Shown here one piece after another: positions 10,196 to 21,561 of a stretch of DNA of 64,000 bases (position 1 is its first letter; every line of letters begins with the position of its first letter). Under the pieces are notes generated by a model. It was not told where the DNA came from, made no database searches, and worked only from the letters and a program-made list of their open reading frames with translations. The translations under genes and the position numbers were made by a program. The DNA is taken from the NCBI RefSeq assembly GCF_902726565.1, contig NZ_CACVAF010000006.1, positions 248,001-312,000 on the forward strand, read 5' to 3'. The DNA is from Yersinia vastinensis (GTDB lineage Bacteria > Pseudomonadota > Gammaproteobacteria > Enterobacterales > Enterobacteriaceae).

Positions 10196-11219
10196 CAAAA
10201 AAGCTCTCGGGTAATGTTTTTCCACAGATCAGCATAGATAGCGTTTCTAACTCAGGCCAGATTGATTGGCCGTAATCCTGCTTAAGGCGGACTTCCATCT
10301 GTGCCAACAAATGAACGGCTTGTTGTAGTTGCCGCATAGAAAGACGTTGTAGCGCCTGAGCCATCATTGGGCGGCGATTCTGCCAGACTTTGAATTGGTC
10401 AAATAATGTGCGCAGTGGCACCTGTTCCATCCGGCGTTTGAGCGTTAATAACTGCAATAATTCACGTTGCAGGGTACGCAGCAAAATAACTGGTTCGCTG
10501 TCTTCCTGTTGTAATTGTTGCAGAATATGCCAAGCGCGTTTGCTTTTCCCTGCTAATAAAGCATCAAGCCAGTGATAAGGTGTGAAATGCGCAGCATCGT
10601 TGACGGCTTGTTCAACTTTGGGCAATGTCAGCTTACCGTCAGGATAAAGCAGTGATAGCCGCTCCAGTGCCTGCGATAACGCCAGCAGATTACCTTCGTA
10701 GCAATAGCACAGCAGTTGAATGGCCGCGTCATCAACGTCCAAATTAAGACTTTTGGCACGTGCACTGACCCAGCGGGGGAGTTGAGCTTGTTCGGGTGTT
10801 TGGCAACTGACAAAGACACCGTTCTTGCTAAGAGCTTTAAACCAGACGCTGTTTTCTTGTGCTTTGGTCAGTTTGTTTGCCCGTAGTATCAGTAAGATAT
10901 CAGGGTGTAGTAGGCTCGATAATTTGACTAATTGCTCATTCATCGGTGCCGTCAAGCCACTTTCAGGGAAGCTCAATAGCAGTGTCTGGCGGCTGGCAAA
11001 TAGGCTCAGAGCCTGACATAGACTAAAGATGTTGTCCCATTCAGTGTGGGCATCCAGTGCAAAACTGAAGTGTTCGCTGAAATCATGCTGAGCCGCGATT
11101 CGACGAATGTGATCCTGACTTTCCTGTAGTAATAGAGGTTCATTACCGCACAACAAATAGCAAGCGCGCAGCCCTTCATGGAGCTGCGCGACAAGTTGTT
11201 CAGGATAAATACGAATCAT
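10185..11219 (-). CDS. holA: DNA polymerase III subunit delta HolA
   Basis: Wrench subunit of the DNA polymerase III clamp loader that opens the beta clamp. The protein is 344 residues with the delta-family N-terminal segment ([14 protein letters not shown]) and a helical C-terminal collar domain. It overlaps lptE by 4 bases (ATGA) and nadD by 11, so lptE-holA-nadD is one translationally linked unit behind leuS. Confidence 0.95.
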   Translation of the reverse strand: MIRIYPEQLVAQLHEGLRACYLLCGNEPLLLQESQDHIRRIAAQHDFSEHFSFALDAHTEWDNIFSLCQALSLFASRQTLLLSFPESGLTAPMNEQLVKLSSLLHPDILLILRANKLTKAQENSVWFKALSKNGVFVSCQTPEQAQLPRWVSARAKSLNLDVDDAAIQLLCYCYEGNLLALSQALERLSLLYPDGKLTLPKVEQAVNDAAHFTPYHWLDALLAGKSKRAWHILQQLQQEDSEPVILLRTLQRELLQLLTLKRRMEQVPLRTLFDQFKVWQNRRPMMAQALQRLSMRQLQQAVHLLAQMEVRLKQDYGQSIWPELETLSMLICGKTLPESFFDAQ

Positions 11220-11827
11220 TTGGCTGAGGTACTGACTGCAGGTTTGCCAATGTTGATTTCTTTGACATCGGCCGTTTTAGCACTACCTGTAGTGACAGCC
11301 GTACTCCCTTCTTCCTGTGCGTTTTTGACTTCCGCAGCATGTACTGTCAGGAGTTGACGAACTAACTGTTGAGCTGCTTGATCACGCATTTCCTGACGGA
11401 GAACATCGGCTTCTGCCGTTTTCGCAAGTGCGGTTAACGGGTTATCGAAGAAGCTACGGAAGACATTAACCCGCAGTGGATAAATATCATGTCCAGGAAT
11501 TAATACCTGAGCATTTACATGCAGCACCAACTGATATTCAGCCGTAACACCGTTTTGGAAGATTGACACAGTGGTCTTATTTTCAGTAGAGCCGAGAATC
11601 CGTAGCGCTGGTAAATCTTTACGCATTGGGTCATCAACAATGGTGACGTTGCTTAAGCGTAGCTGTTGGCGCACCGCACGGGTTAGTGGACCGTAGGGGT
11701 CACCACTTTCCAGCAACAGTTTTTGCAGTTCAGGTGGCACCTGAGTGGTGCCCCGCAAATTAAAGCCACAGCCAGCGGTGACCAGCACCGCTAACCCCAG
11801 CAACAGCGTCAGAATACGATGTCGCAC
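11216..11827 (-). CDS. lptE: LPS-assembly lipoprotein LptE
   Basis: Outer-membrane lipoprotein that plugs the LptD barrel and helps insert lipopolysaccharide into the outer leaflet. The protein is 203 residues. The signal peptide has the lipobox LVTAGC (Cys 20), followed by GFNLRGT, a signature start of mature LptE. The C-terminal ~35 residues are low-complexity and probably disordered. It lies 14 bases after leuS. Confidence 0.96.
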   Translation of the reverse strand: MRHRILTLLLGLAVLVTAGCGFNLRGTTQVPPELQKLLLESGDPYGPLTRAVRQQLRLSNVTIVDDPMRKDLPALRILGSTENKTTVSIFQNGVTAEYQLVLHVNAQVLIPGHDIYPLRVNVFRSFFDNPLTALAKTAEADVLRQEMRDQAAQQLVRQLLTVHAAEVKNAQEEGSTAVTTGSAKTADVKEINIGKPAVSTSAK

Positions 11828-11841
11828 AACTCCTCCTCGTC

Positions 11842-14424
11842 TTAACCCACTACCAGGTTAAGCAGTTTGCCAGGGACATAGATTACTTTACGCACGGTAA
11901 CCCCATCTAGGTATTTAGCCACCAGGTGCTCTTGAGCAGCACGTTCACGCACTTGTTGCTCAGTGGCATCGGCTGGCACAGTAATTCGTCCACGCACTTT
12001 ACCATTAACCTGTACGACCACTAATTTAGAGTCTTCGATCATCGCTTGCTCATCAGCCACTGGCCATGGGGCGGTATCGATATCACCTTCGCCACCCAGT
12101 GCTTGCCACAAGCTGAAGCACACATGAGGGGTGAATGGATAAAGCATACGAACCACTGCCAGTAATGCTTCTTGCAGCAGAGCACGGTCTTGCTCGGTTT
12201 CCTGTGGCGCGCGACCCAGTTTATTCATCAACTCCATCACTGCAGCGATAGCGGTGTTGAAGGTTTGACGGCGGCCCACGTCATCAGTGACTTTGGCGAT
12301 TGTTTTGTGTAGATCACGACGTAAGGATTTCTGCTCTTCCGTTAGGCTGGCAATATCCAGTGGTGCGGTAGCTCCTTTTGCGGTGTGATCAAAGGCCAGA
12401 CGCCAAACACGTTTCAGGAAGCGGTTAGCTCCTTCAACGCCAGACTCCTGCCATTCCAAGGTCATTTCTGCGGGAGAGGCAAACATCATAAAGAGACGTA
12501 CGGTATCGGCACCGTATTTTTCTACCATGACTTGCGGGTCGATACCGTTATTTTTCGATTTCGACATTTTGCTCATACCAGCGTAAACCAGTTCATGGCC
12601 TTCGGCATCACTGGCCTTAACAATACGGCCTTTCTCATCACGCTCTACAATGGCGTCAACCGGTGAAACCCAGATACGTTCACCGTTAGGGCCGGTGTAG
12701 TAGAAGGCATCAGCTAGCACCATCCCCTGACACAGCAGGCGTTTAGCCGGCTCATCAGAATCAACCAAACCAGCATCACGCAGCAGTTTGTGGAAGAAAC
12801 GGAAATACATCAGGTGCATGATGGCATGCTCAATCCCCCCCACATACTGATCGACTGGCAGCCAGTAGTTTGCTGCGGCTGGATCCAGCATGCCTTCGTC
12901 AAATTGTGGGCAGGTGTAGCGTGCGTAATACCAAGACGATTCCATAAAGGTATCGAAAGTATCTGTTTCACGCAGGCCCGGGATCCCGTTAACGGTAGTT
13001 TTAGCCCACTCAGGATCAGCCTTAATCGGGCTAGAAATACCGTCCATCACCACATCTTCAGGCAGAATAACGGGCAATTGATCTTCTGGTGTTGGGACGA
13101 CAGTACCATCTTCCAGTGTCACCATTGGAATTGGCGCACCCCAGTAACGTTGACGAGACACACCCCAGTCACGCAGACGGTAATTCACTTTCCGCTGACC
13201 AACACCCAGAGCAACCAACTTATCGGCAATGGCATTAAAGGCATCTTCATAATTCAGACCATCAAACTCGCCAGAGTTAAACAATGTGCCTTTCTCGGTC
13301 ATTGCCTCCTGACTCAAATCTGGCTCACTGCCATCAGCCGCTAAAATAACGGGCTTAATTGGTAGGTTATATTTGGATGCAAATTCATAGTCGCGAGCAT
13401 CGTGGCCAGGAACCGCCATCACCGCGCCAGTACCGTAATCCATCAAGACGAAGTTCGCCGCCCAAATTGGTAATTTCTCACCACTCAAAGGGTGGATGGC
13501 ATACAGACCGGTTGCCATGCCTTTTTTCTCCATGGTGGCCATTTCAGCTTCGGCAACCTTGGTATTACGGCATTCAGCAACAAAATCAGCTAACGCTGGA
13601 TTAGTGGCTGCCGCTTGCAATGACAGAGGATGACTCGCAGCAACCGCAACGTAAGTCACGCCCATAAAGGTATCTGGACGGGTGGTATAGACTGAGAGTT
13701 TATCGTCGCTATCAGCGACATTGAAAACGATATCAACCCCTTCAGAGCGGCCAATCCAGTTACGCTGCATCGTCTTCACTTGCTCCGGCCAGCTTTCAAG
13801 CGTGTCCAGATCGTTTAACAATTGGTCAGCGTAATCAGTGATTTTGATAAACCACTGTGGAATTTCTTTGCGTTCAACCGGCGTGTCACAGCGCCAGCAA
13901 CAGCCCTCGATCACTTGTTCGTTAGCTAATACGGTTTGATCGTGCGGGCACCAGTTAACTGCGGAGGTCTTTTTGTAGACCATGCCTTTTTCATACAGCT
14001 TGGTGAAGAACCACTGTTCCCAACGATAGTAATCTGGTTTACAGGTGGCAATCTCGCGATCCCAGTCGTAGCCGAAGCCCAGTAGTTTCAACTGGTTCTT
14101 CATGTATTCGATGTTGTCGTAAGTCCAAGGCGCTGGCGCGGTATTGTTTTTTACCGCAGCACCTTCAGCAGGCAAGCCAAATGCATCCCAACCGATTGGC
14201 TGTAATACGTTTTTGCCCAGCATACGCTGGTAACGGGAGATAACATCACCAATGGTATAGTTACGAACGTGCCCCATATGTAGGCGCCCTGAAGGGTACG
14301 GCAGCATAGATAGGCAGTAATATTTTTCTTTGCTGGTGTCTTCAGTGACTTTAAAAGTTTGCTTCTCTTGCCAGTGAAGCTGTACTTGCGTTTCGATATC
14401 TTCTGGGCGGTATTGCTCTTGCAT
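11842..14424 (-). CDS. leuS: Leucyl-tRNA synthetase
   Basis: Class I aminoacyl-tRNA synthetase that charges tRNA-Leu. The protein is 860 residues, the E. coli length. It has the HIGH-class motif HMGH (in [15 protein letters not shown]), a zinc-site region with CxxC pairs (CPHD, CCWRC), the CP1 editing domain ([12 protein letters not shown]) and the catalytic KMSKS (in [12 protein letters not shown]). It heads the leuS-lptE-holA-nadD unit. Confidence 0.98.
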   Translation of the reverse strand: MQEQYRPEDIETQVQLHWQEKQTFKVTEDTSKEKYYCLSMLPYPSGRLHMGHVRNYTIGDVISRYQRMLGKNVLQPIGWDAFGLPAEGAAVKNNTAPAPWTYDNIEYMKNQLKLLGFGYDWDREIATCKPDYYRWEQWFFTKLYEKGMVYKKTSAVNWCPHDQTVLANEQVIEGCCWRCDTPVERKEIPQWFIKITDYADQLLNDLDTLESWPEQVKTMQRNWIGRSEGVDIVFNVADSDDKLSVYTTRPDTFMGVTYVAVAASHPLSLQAAATNPALADFVAECRNTKVAEAEMATMEKKGMATGLYAIHPLSGEKLPIWAANFVLMDYGTGAVMAVPGHDARDYEFASKYNLPIKPVILAADGSEPDLSQEAMTEKGTLFNSGEFDGLNYEDAFNAIADKLVALGVGQRKVNYRLRDWGVSRQRYWGAPIPMVTLEDGTVVPTPEDQLPVILPEDVVMDGISSPIKADPEWAKTTVNGIPGLRETDTFDTFMESSWYYARYTCPQFDEGMLDPAAANYWLPVDQYVGGIEHAIMHLMYFRFFHKLLRDAGLVDSDEPAKRLLCQGMVLADAFYYTGPNGERIWVSPVDAIVERDEKGRIVKASDAEGHELVYAGMSKMSKSKNNGIDPQVMVEKYGADTVRLFMMFASPAEMTLEWQESGVEGANRFLKRVWRLAFDHTAKGATAPLDIASLTEEQKSLRRDLHKTIAKVTDDVGRRQTFNTAIAAVMELMNKLGRAPQETEQDRALLQEALLAVVRMLYPFTPHVCFSLWQALGGEGDIDTAPWPVADEQAMIEDSKLVVVQVNGKVRGRITVPADATEQQVRERAAQEHLVAKYLDGVTVRKVIYVPGKLLNLVVG

Positions 14425-14799
14425 GGCGGCCGGTGGTCCTATAGTGAAAAACAGCTACGCCTGTAGCATCATCTGTTTCATATCATAAAGAGAGATCCGC
14501 ATAGCATAGCTGATAAGCGGCAGCCGCAACAACACTCTGCGTCTTGTGGAGGGCTTTTTCTGCGCAGTGGATGGCAGAAATAACTAAAGTGGGGGAGGAA
14601 CAACCTAATGATGACGTGACTTCAGTCATTTACGACTAAAATAATTAACGTTAGCTTTAATATCATAGGCAATAGAATCTGCATGAAGACTTCCCGATAA
14701 CAGCAACGAGGTAACAAAAATCAGCCGAAAGAAGTCGATTGCCCCTATTTTCTTTGTCACAACTTTTGCTTTATCACAACCGTGGATCGAGGAGATTGT
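14425..14799. other. leuS-ybeL divergent intergenic region
   Basis: This 375-bp non-coding gap must hold the leuS promoter (minus) and the ybeL promoter (plus). I see no convincing operator, repeat or small gene; the short open frames here have no ribosome-binding site or recognisable product. Confidence 0.5.
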
Positions 14800-15282
14800 A
14801 TGAACAAGGTCGCTCAATATTATCGTGAGTTAGTGTCATCACTGACGGAACGCTTGAAAAATGGTGAACGTGATATCGATAAGCTAGTGGACAGCGCCGA
14901 ACAGCGGTTGAATGCTGTAGAAGACTTAACTCGGCATGAAGTTGAGCAAATCATTCAGGCAGTACGCCGTGATTTGGAAGAGTTTGCTCGCAGTTATGAA
15001 GAAAGCAAAGATGAGTTCACCGACAGTGTATTTATGCGAGTTATCAAAGAGAGTTTGTGGCAAGAACTGGCTGATATTACGGATAAAACACAGTTAGAGT
15101 GGCGCGAGGTGTTTAAAGATGTCAGCCATCATGGGGTTTATCACAGCGGTGAGGTGGTTGGATTGGGGAATCTAGTGTGTGAAAAATGCCATTACCATTT
15201 GGCTTTCTATACCCCAGAGGTGCTGCCTTTGTGCCCTAAATGTGGGCATGACCAGTTTAATCGTCGGCCATTCCAGCCTTAA
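14800..15282 (+). CDS. ybeL: Zinc-ribbon protein YbeL (DUF1451)
   Basis: Cytosolic protein of unknown function, 160 residues as in E. coli. The N-terminal ~110 residues are charged and helical (MNKVAQYYRELVSSLTERL...). The C-terminal zinc ribbon has CEKC (about 126-129) and CPKC (about 145-148). I chose ATG 14800, preceded by GAGGAG; an upstream in-frame ATG has no matching sequence. It is transcribed alone between the divergent leuS and convergent gltL. Confidence 0.94.
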   Translation: MNKVAQYYRELVSSLTERLKNGERDIDKLVDSAEQRLNAVEDLTRHEVEQIIQAVRRDLEEFARSYEESKDEFTDSVFMRVIKESLWQELADITDKTQLEWREVFKDVSHHGVYHSGEVVGLGNLVCEKCHYHLAFYTPEVLPLCPKCGHDQFNRRPFQP

Positions 15283-15303
15283 AATCAGTTTGGGATAAAG
15301 AGA

Positions 15304-15327
15304 GACACTCCGTGCGTGCGGAGTGTC
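15304..15327. other. Hairpin in the ybeL-gltL convergent gap
   Basis: GACACTCCG and CGGAGTGTC form a perfect 9-bp stem with a 6-base loop. No T-run follows on either strand, so terminator function is uncertain. A second hairpin (CTCCCCG...CGGGGAG, about 15430-15450) lies immediately after gltL. Confidence 0.5.
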
Positions 15328-15460
15328 ATGAGCTTGCAATCATTGACCACAGTCATGCGTTGAGTGCATGTGCCACGGGTTTCCATACCGACCCTGTGTT
15401 CAATGCTGTTGAATACGTTCGATATTTTCCTCCCCGATAAAGGCGGGGAGGAGGAGAGCG

Positions 15461-16186
15461 CTAGTGCAGGATTTTTGCCAAGAAGTCTTTGGCACGATCA
15501 GATTTAGGATTGTTAAAGAAATCGTCTTTGTTACTGTCTTCGACGATTTTCCCCTCATCCATAAAAATCACCCGGTTAGCCACTTTGCGGGCGAAGCCCA
15601 TCTCATGAGTGACCACCATCATGGTCATACCTTCTAACGCCAGTTTGACCATCACGTCCAGCACTTCATTAATCATTTCGGGATCAAGAGCGGAGGTAGG
15701 TTCATCAAACAGCATAGCGATGGGATCCATGCACAGCGCCCGGGCAATAGCGACACGCTGCTGCTGGCCACCCGATAGCTGAGAAGGGAACTTATCGGCG
15801 TGAGTAGAAAGACCGACGCGGTCTAACAGTTTCAGACCTTTTTCCCGTGCTGCCGCTTTATCGCGTTTCAATACTTTGATTTGCGCCAGTGTCAGGTTTT
15901 CAATAATAGACAGGTGAGGGAACAGTTCGAAATGTTGGAATACCATGCCCACTTTGGAACGCAATTGCGCCAAATTGGTTCCCTTATCATTCACACCAAT
16001 ACCATTAACCGTAATGCTGCCTTTTTGGATAGGTTCTAGCCCATTAACGGTTTTGATTAAGGTTGATTTGCCTGAGCCTGAAGGGCCGCAGACCACCACG
16101 ACCTCACCTTTTTTAACTTCGGTGGTGCAGTCAGCCAGCACCTGAAACTGACCGTACCACTTAGAAACATTTTTCAGGGAAATCAT
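15461..16186 (-). CDS. gltL: Glutamate/aspartate ABC transporter ATP-binding protein GltL
   Basis: Cytoplasmic ATPase that powers glutamate and aspartate import with GltI, GltJ and GltK. The protein is 241 residues. Walker A is GPSGSGKST, the signature LSGGQQQR, Walker [13 protein letters not shown] and the H-loop VVTHEM. The ATG at 16186 overlaps the gltK TGA by one base (TGATG), so translation is probably coupled. Confidence 0.96.
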   Translation of the reverse strand: MISLKNVSKWYGQFQVLADCTTEVKKGEVVVVCGPSGSGKSTLIKTVNGLEPIQKGSITVNGIGVNDKGTNLAQLRSKVGMVFQHFELFPHLSIIENLTLAQIKVLKRDKAAAREKGLKLLDRVGLSTHADKFPSQLSGGQQQRVAIARALCMDPIAMLFDEPTSALDPEMINEVLDVMVKLALEGMTMMVVTHEMGFARKVANRVIFMDEGKIVEDSNKDDFFNNPKSDRAKDFLAKILH

Positions 16187-16860
16187 CAAACAGTCCTTTT
16201 CTTCAAATAGTTAACCAGCATCGACGCGGCAAAACTGATAACGAAATACACAAAACCGGCAAACAGCACCATTTCAACCTGAGTCCCGTCCCGCTCGCCA
16301 ATGGTAGTGGCGGTACGGAAGAAATCGGCCAGACTAAGGACATACACCAATGATGTATCCTGAAATAACACAATCCCTTGAGTTAACAGCAATGGCACCA
16401 TTGCGCGGAAAGCTTGCGGCAGGATAACCAATCTCATTGATTGGCCTTGAGTCATGCCTAACGCTAAGGCGGCAGAGGATTGCCCACGAGAGATACTTTG
16501 GATCCCGGCACGAATAATTTCTGAATAATAAGCCGCTTCAAATAGTGAAAAGGCTACCATGGCAGAGATTAGGCGAATATCAGTTTTTGGTGATAAGCCC
16601 AGCACATTTTGTAATAAGCTCGGAACCACCAGATAAAACCATAGCAACACCATCACCAACGGAATAGAGCGGAACACGTTGACATAGGCGGTGGCGAACC
16701 AACTGATGGCTTTTATCGGCGACAGACGCATGACGGCCAGAACCGTGCCCCAAATAATGCCGAACACAATGGCGATGAGGGTTATTTTGGCGGTAACCGC
16801 CAAGCCTTGTAGCAGATATGGCAGGGCAGGGGCGATGGAGCTCCAATCAAATTCGTACAT
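16186..16860 (-). CDS. gltK: Glutamate/aspartate ABC transporter permease GltK
   Basis: Inner-membrane permease of the polar amino-acid ABC family, 224 residues. It has about five membrane segments and the cytoplasmic coupling loop with the EAA-like motif ([22 protein letters not shown]). It pairs with GltJ to form the channel. It touches gltJ upstream and gltL downstream. Confidence 0.95.
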   Translation of the reverse strand: MYEFDWSSIAPALPYLLQGLAVTAKITLIAIVFGIIWGTVLAVMRLSPIKAISWFATAYVNVFRSIPLVMVLLWFYLVVPSLLQNVLGLSPKTDIRLISAMVAFSLFEAAYYSEIIRAGIQSISRGQSSAALALGMTQGQSMRLVILPQAFRAMVPLLLTQGIVLFQDTSLVYVLSLADFFRTATTIGERDGTQVEMVLFAGFVYFVISFAASMLVNYLKKRTV

Positions 16861-17600
16861 TATTTACTCCCCAGATTGCCGGGTAACTGCACTTTCTTTT
16901 CAACTAATCGCATCAACAGCATGATCACGGCGTTGATCAGTACATAACCAAGGGTGATGGCGGTGAATGACTCATAGGCGTGAGCTGAGTAATCCAACAG
17001 CTTACCGGCCTGTGCCGCCATATCGACCAGCCCGATTGTTGACGCGATGGCTGAGTTTTTTACCAAGTTGAGCATTTCTGAGGTCATCGGGGGAATGATC
17101 ACCCGGTAAGCATTTGGTAGCAAAACATAGCGATAAGTCTGTGGCAGGGTTAACCCCATAGCCAGACCTGCCGCTTTCTGACCGCGAGGCAGTGATTGAA
17201 TTCCCGCACGAACCTGTTCGCAGACTCGGGCTGCTGTAAATAAGCCAAGACAAATCATTGATGAGAGGAAGAATTGGATATTCGGGTCCAGCTCACTTTT
17301 AAACCACATACCGATATCCGTCGGTAATAATTCAGGCACCACCAGATACCAGGTAAAAAATTGTACAATCAGCGGTACGTTGCGAAACAACTCAACGTAA
17401 CAGGTCCCTATCCCTGACAAGATTCGATTGGGTACGGTTCGTAAAATACCGAACAATGAGCCGACGAAGAAAGCGATCACCCAAGCGCATAGTGATAATG
17501 CGACCGTGACCTGAAAGCCAGACCAGATCCAGCCGAGATAGGTGGTATTACCGAAAGGGGCAGGTTGCAGGAAAATGCCCCAGTTCCAGTCTATTGACAT
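16860..17600 (-). CDS. gltJ: Glutamate/aspartate ABC transporter permease GltJ
   Basis: Second permease of the importer, 246 residues. It has the hydrophobic N-terminal helix region ([21 protein letters not shown]) and the EAA loop ([23 protein letters not shown]). A ribosome-binding sequence (AAGGGAG) precedes ATG 17600. A small hairpin at 17618-17634 sits just upstream of that site. Confidence 0.95.
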   Translation of the reverse strand: MSIDWNWGIFLQPAPFGNTTYLGWIWSGFQVTVALSLCAWVIAFFVGSLFGILRTVPNRILSGIGTCYVELFRNVPLIVQFFTWYLVVPELLPTDIGMWFKSELDPNIQFFLSSMICLGLFTAARVCEQVRAGIQSLPRGQKAAGLAMGLTLPQTYRYVLLPNAYRVIIPPMTSEMLNLVKNSAIASTIGLVDMAAQAGKLLDYSAHAYESFTAITLGYVLINAVIMLLMRLVEKKVQLPGNLGSK

Positions 17601-17617
17601 AAAAAACTCCCTTAAAA

Positions 17618-17634
17618 GGATGGGTAAACCATCC
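17618..17634 (-). promoter_or_regulatory. Small hairpin upstream of the gltJ ribosome-binding site
   Basis: On the minus strand GGATGG-TTTAC-CCATCC is a perfect 6-bp stem followed by TTTTAAGGGAG, so it ends a few bases before the gltJ ribosome-binding site. It could tune gltJ translation or protect a processed 5' end. Confidence 0.4.
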
Positions 17635-17678
17635 TGATGACTGATGATTCAATGCGTTGCGGCCTCCCGAGGGCTAAC

Positions 17679-17713
17679 AAAAAAATGCGGAGTGGGGAAC
17701 GGCCACCCCGCAT
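17679..17713 (-). terminator. Strong intercistronic terminator between gltI and gltJ
   Basis: On the minus strand ATGCGGGGTGG and CCACTCCGCAT form a near-perfect 11-bp stem around a 7-base loop, followed by seven Ts. It should stop most transcripts after gltI, giving more binding protein than permease. Confidence 0.85.
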
Positions 17714-17790
17714 CCTGTCCTTACCTGCCATCGGTCCATCATCAATCTGTAGGGCAAGCATTGCCTACCCTGATTATTATTGTTAGTTCA
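17679..17790 (-). ncRNA. Possible SroC-type small RNA from the gltI 3' region
   Basis: In E. coli and Salmonella the gltI-gltJ gap yields SroC, a processed small RNA that ends at an intrinsic terminator and sponges GcvB. This gap has the same position and a strong terminator. I could not align the SroC sequence itself, so this is inference from position and structure only. Confidence 0.3.
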
Positions 17791-18712
17791 ATGCTTTATC
17801 GTTAGGGGCTTTGAACAGCGCCTTCATCTCATCAGACAGAGAGAAATTCAGGTTAAGGTTTTTCGGTGGAATTGGGTTTTTGAACCAACGATCAAAGGAT
17901 TTTTCAGCAACGCCGCCAGTTTGTGCGGTGGCGATGGTTTCATCCAGCAGGGCTTTAAAGGCTGGATCGTCTTTACGCAGCATGCAACCGTAAGCTTCTT
18001 GAGATTGCGGTGTGCCTACAATTTCCCACTGATCCGGTTTCTTCGCTTTAGCACGTTCGCCGGCAAGCAGAGCATCATCCATCATAAAGGCCACTGCACG
18101 ACCACTTTCCAATGTGCGGAAAGAATCACCGTGGTCTTTAGCGCTGATGATGCGCATGTTCATTTTATCTTTTTCATTCAGTTTATTGAGCAGCACTTCA
18201 GAGGTTGTTCCGGAGGTTACCACCACTGCTTTACCCGCTAAATCTTTGAAGTCTTTAACTTCTGAACCTTTTTTGGTCAGTAAACGGGTACCAACAACAA
18301 AAATGGTATTAGAGAACGCAGCTTGTTTTTGACGTTCCAGATTATTCGTGGTTGAACCACACTCGAAATCAAAAGTGCCATTTTGCAGCAATGGGATACG
18401 GTTCTGAGAAGTGATTGGGATCAGTTTTACCTGTAAGTCCGGTGCGTTAAGTTTTTTCTTGATCGCATCGACAATCAGATTGGAATAATCTTGCGAATAA
18501 CCGACCACTTTCTGCTGATTATCATAATAAGAGAATGGAACGGAAGATTCACGATGACCGACCACGATAACGCCGTTATCTTTAATCTTCTTCAGTGTGT
18601 CAGCTGAAGCTGCTGCGGCTTGCTCTGGTTTTGCTGCTGCTTCTTCTGCTTGGGCTACGCCACTTGCCATCCCAGCTAACAGTAGCGCTAACGCCAATTT
18701 ACGCATATGCAT
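17783..18712 (-). CDS. gltI: Glutamate/aspartate periplasmic binding protein GltI
   Basis: Periplasmic solute-binding protein that delivers glutamate and aspartate to GltJK. The protein is 309 residues. A signal peptide ends after GVAQA (about residue 22). It is followed by an Ala/Glu-rich stretch and the family-3 binding-protein fold (DTLKKIKDNGVIVVGHRESSVPFSYYDN). The first ATG (18712) is favoured by AGGAG 8 bases upstream. It is separated from gltJKL by an intrinsic terminator. Confidence 0.95.
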   Translation of the reverse strand: MHMRKLALALLLAGMASGVAQAEEAAAKPEQAAAASADTLKKIKDNGVIVVGHRESSVPFSYYDNQQKVVGYSQDYSNLIVDAIKKKLNAPDLQVKLIPITSQNRIPLLQNGTFDFECGSTTNNLERQKQAAFSNTIFVVGTRLLTKKGSEVKDFKDLAGKAVVVTSGTTSEVLLNKLNEKDKMNMRIISAKDHGDSFRTLESGRAVAFMMDDALLAGERAKAKKPDQWEIVGTPQSQEAYGCMLRKDDPAFKALLDETIATAQTGGVAEKSFDRWFKNPIPPKNLNLNFSLSDEMKALFKAPNDKALN

Positions 18713-19157
18713 GGTCTAACTCCTTTGCTGTTGTTTTTTACCTAATGTTTTCTTGCTCGATGTTGTGATACTTAAAATGTAGTCATGTTAAAAACGTGAA
18801 AAGTGAAAAATCGTCTTATTTTGTGGTATAGGCGTAACCACAGATATTTGTTGGTTAACACGCTATTTTCGCTGTTACTTGTATCAGATTATCTTTAAAA
18901 AATAGCCAATTGTTATGTAAATGATGAATAAATGTTTGTTTTTTGAGACGCAAATCGCACCAAATAGAGGCAATAAAACAGCAATGCACTACCTTGGTGC
19001 GCGCTATGCCCTATAAATGTGCGAGGAAATAGTGGCAATTCCCCCATGTAAACTGAGCTTTGCATACCTGCGGCGGTGATACTCATCACTGACAAAACAA
19101 TGGCTAATGACTAACACCATTTGGTTACAAACAATGCAATGTTTGTGCCAGTAACAG
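18713..19157. other. Non-coding region upstream of gltI
   Basis: This AT-rich stretch should hold the gltI promoter. A hairpin ACAAACA...TGTTTGT lies at 19127-19146. The minus-strand open frames here have no recognisable product or ribosome-binding site. I see nothing else. Confidence 0.4.
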
Positions 19158-19197
19158 AAAAAACGAGGGCAATAGCCCCATGAATTGAGGGCTATAG
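19158..19197 (-). terminator. Terminator downstream of the 19286 gene
   Basis: On the minus strand GGGC-TATT-GCCC is followed by TCGTTTTTT. An overlapping larger stem (AGCCCTC...GGGGCT) lies just upstream. Confidence 0.6.
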
Positions 19198-19285
19198 GCG
19201 TCTTCGAGGGGAGTTCTATTTCATCAAAAACCAACCAGCAGGCATGAAACTACTGGTTTGCTTAACTGTTGCCAGTTGATGGAGA

Positions 19286-19870
19286 CTAGCTTAGCTGTTG
19301 GTTGTTGATAGCCAGATGAGCTTTAAAGACTTCCAACGCGGTAGGAACAGCCTCTTTTGCTGCGTGTTTCTCTGGATTCCACAAATCAGCAAAAGTAATC
19401 GCACGGCCACAGTGAATAAAGACCTCATCCACTTCAATGACTAGCACACTGCGTGCTGGTTGGCCGTTTTGGCTAAAACGTTCGCAGAGTTCTGGGTCAA
19501 CAGAGATTTTTGCTCGGCCATTAACGCGGAAACCTTCAGTCCAGCCAGGGATCAGGAACAAAATACCGATAAAAGGGTTATGCAGCAAATTGCGGATACC
19601 ATCCAAACGGTTATTGCCGGGCCTGTCTGGCAACATCAGGGTTTTACTGTCCTGCACATGAATGAAACCTGGCTCCCCACCTTTTGGCGAACAGTCTATT
19701 CCATTGGCGCCCAATGTTCCCAAAACAGCAAAAGGCGCGGCTGCAATCAGTTGTTTGGCGTAATCATCAATATGATCTATCTGTTTTTTCAACACATTCT
19801 GATTAGGGGAGGCGTAATGCTCACTTAATTGTGCTTCGGTGGTGAGAATAAATTCAGGATTCAGTGACAT
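19286..19870 (-). CDS. Pyridoxamine 5'-phosphate oxidase-family protein
   Basis: Predicted FMN-binding split-barrel protein of 194 residues. The central block (FAVLGTLGANGIDCSPKGGEPGF, LPDRPGNNRLDGIRNLLHNPFIGILFLIPG) matches the pyridoxamine-phosphate-oxidase-like family of small flavoproteins. The substrate is unknown. I chose ATG 19870, preceded by TTGAGAG; the longer frame starts at a TTG. It stands alone between gltI and lnt with its own terminator and is absent from this position in E. coli. Confidence 0.8.
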   Translation of the reverse strand: MSLNPEFILTTEAQLSEHYASPNQNVLKKQIDHIDDYAKQLIAAAPFAVLGTLGANGIDCSPKGGEPGFIHVQDSKTLMLPDRPGNNRLDGIRNLLHNPFIGILFLIPGWTEGFRVNGRAKISVDPELCERFSQNGQPARSVLVIEVDEVFIHCGRAITFADLWNPEKHAAKEAVPTALEVFKAHLAINNQQLS

Positions 19871-20006
19871 AAGGCTCTCAAATTGCAAATCATGCTAATT
19901 ATTTGTACTAGGCGGCAAGATAACAGCAGTGATAACGATTCACAATACTGATAATGAGGGAGTTCAAGGGAGGGCGGGAATATCAACGACATGCCCGTGA
20001 TATAGT

Positions 20007-21554
20007 TTATTTTTTATCTGAACGACAACGGATAGCACGGTACAGCGTCAACGCTCCAAGAACCAAGGTGATAATCCACATTGGCCACGAACCAAAACGA
20101 GCATAAGGAGTAAGACCCGTGGTTGGTGTCACTTTAACCTCCAGCACTTGCTGGGTGAACTGTGGAATTTGTGCCAAGACTTCCCCACTTGGGCCGATAG
20201 CCGCGGTAATACCATTATTGGTTGAGCGCAGTAGAGGGCGGCCCAACTCCAGTGCGCGCATACGTGCCATCTGGAAATGTTGCCATGGCCCGATAGAGTG
20301 CCCAAACCAAGCATCATTGGAGATAGTCAGTAAGAAATTAGTATCCGGGCTGAAGTTATCGCGAACCTGCTGCCCTAAGACGATTTCATAACAAATGGCC
20401 GCTGTCAAATTAAAGCCTGCGACATTGAGCTGTGGTTGCACATAACTGCCCCGGCTGAATGATGACATCGGCAGATCAAAGAATGGGGCCAGTGGGCGTA
20501 GTAATGATTCCAGCGGTACAAATTCACCAAATGGAACTAAGTGGTGTTTGCTATAGCGGTTATGGGTTGGGTACTGATATGGCTCTTTATCCCCTAACAC
20601 AATGATACTGTTAAAGAAGTGATAACCTTTACCCTCTGGCCGACGCTGTGCGTCAACAATACCGGTAATCAGACTGCTGTGGTTTGCCCGCATGAGGCCA
20701 TCGACCATCGTAAGGAAAGTCGTTTGGTCGGTTTCGATGTCAGGAATTGCTGATTCTGGCCAGATAATAATTGGTGCTCTCCCCATAAATGGGCGAGTCT
20801 CATCCAGATAAATTTGTAATGTACTGAGCAGGACTTTGGGATCCCACTTCATTGATTGGGCGATATTACCTTGCACCATAGCGATATTTACAGCACGTTC
20901 AGGTTCAGGGGTGAACCAGTGCAATTGGCGTAGCGGCCAAGGTAACAGTAACATCGCAATGGCAATAACCGCCGCAGTAATACGACGCTGATAGCAGGCA
21001 TAGACCAATAACCCACTGATAGACATCAATATAAAGGTGATGCCATCAACCCCAAGAATAGGGGCAATGCCGCGAAGTGGGCCATTAACTTGGCTATAAC
21101 CGAATTGTAGCCATGGGAACCCTGTCAGTACCCAACCGCGCAGGAACTCAGTCAGTTGCCACACCACCGGAGCGGCAATTGCTAGCCGCCACCAGCTTAC
21201 TCTCGGGCATAATCGTGCTAATACACCAGCAAACAGCATGGTGTAGAGCGAAAGATAGGCGGCCAGTAATACCACCAGGAAGATGTTGATAGCCGTCGGC
21301 ATCCCGCCAAATTCGGAGATGCTGACGTATACCCAATTGATACCACTGCCAAATTGCCCCATACCCCAACAGAAGCCAATGAACGCAGCTTGTTTGGTAC
21401 TACGGTTCAATGTCAGGCTGAGTAAGCCAAATAGTGAAACAATGGCCGCAGGCCAGTGGTCAAATGGCGAGTAGGCCAGCGTCCCGCAGGCGCCAAAAAA
21501 TAGCGCCAGTAGGGCGCGAACCCACTGGCGTTGGAGGTATGAAGCGATAGGCAT
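20007..21554 (-). CDS. lnt: Apolipoprotein N-acyltransferase Lnt
   Basis: Inner-membrane enzyme that adds the third acyl chain to the N-terminal cysteine of lipoproteins before Lol sorting. With ATG 21554 the protein is 515 residues, close to E. coli (512). A run of N-terminal membrane helices is followed by a periplasmic nitrilase-like domain with WPESAIPD (catalytic Glu) and AAICYEIV (catalytic Cys). A longer frame adds 13 residues that would overlap corC. The start lies 7 bases after the corC stop. Confidence 0.95.
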   Translation of the reverse strand: MPIASYLQRQWVRALLALFFGACGTLAYSPFDHWPAAIVSLFGLLSLTLNRSTKQAAFIGFCWGMGQFGSGINWVYVSISEFGGMPTAINIFLVVLLAAYLSLYTMLFAGVLARLCPRVSWWRLAIAAPVVWQLTEFLRGWVLTGFPWLQFGYSQVNGPLRGIAPILGVDGITFILMSISGLLVYACYQRRITAAVIAIAMLLLPWPLRQLHWFTPEPERAVNIAMVQGNIAQSMKWDPKVLLSTLQIYLDETRPFMGRAPIIIWPESAIPDIETDQTTFLTMVDGLMRANHSSLITGIVDAQRRPEGKGYHFFNSIIVLGDKEPYQYPTHNRYSKHHLVPFGEFVPLESLLRPLAPFFDLPMSSFSRGSYVQPQLNVAGFNLTAAICYEIVLGQQVRDNFSPDTNFLLTISNDAWFGHSIGPWQHFQMARMRALELGRPLLRSTNNGITAAIGPSGEVLAQIPQFTQQVLEVKVTPTTGLTPYARFGSWPMWIITLVLGALTLYRAIRCRSDKK

Positions 21555-21561
21555 CGAGGAT

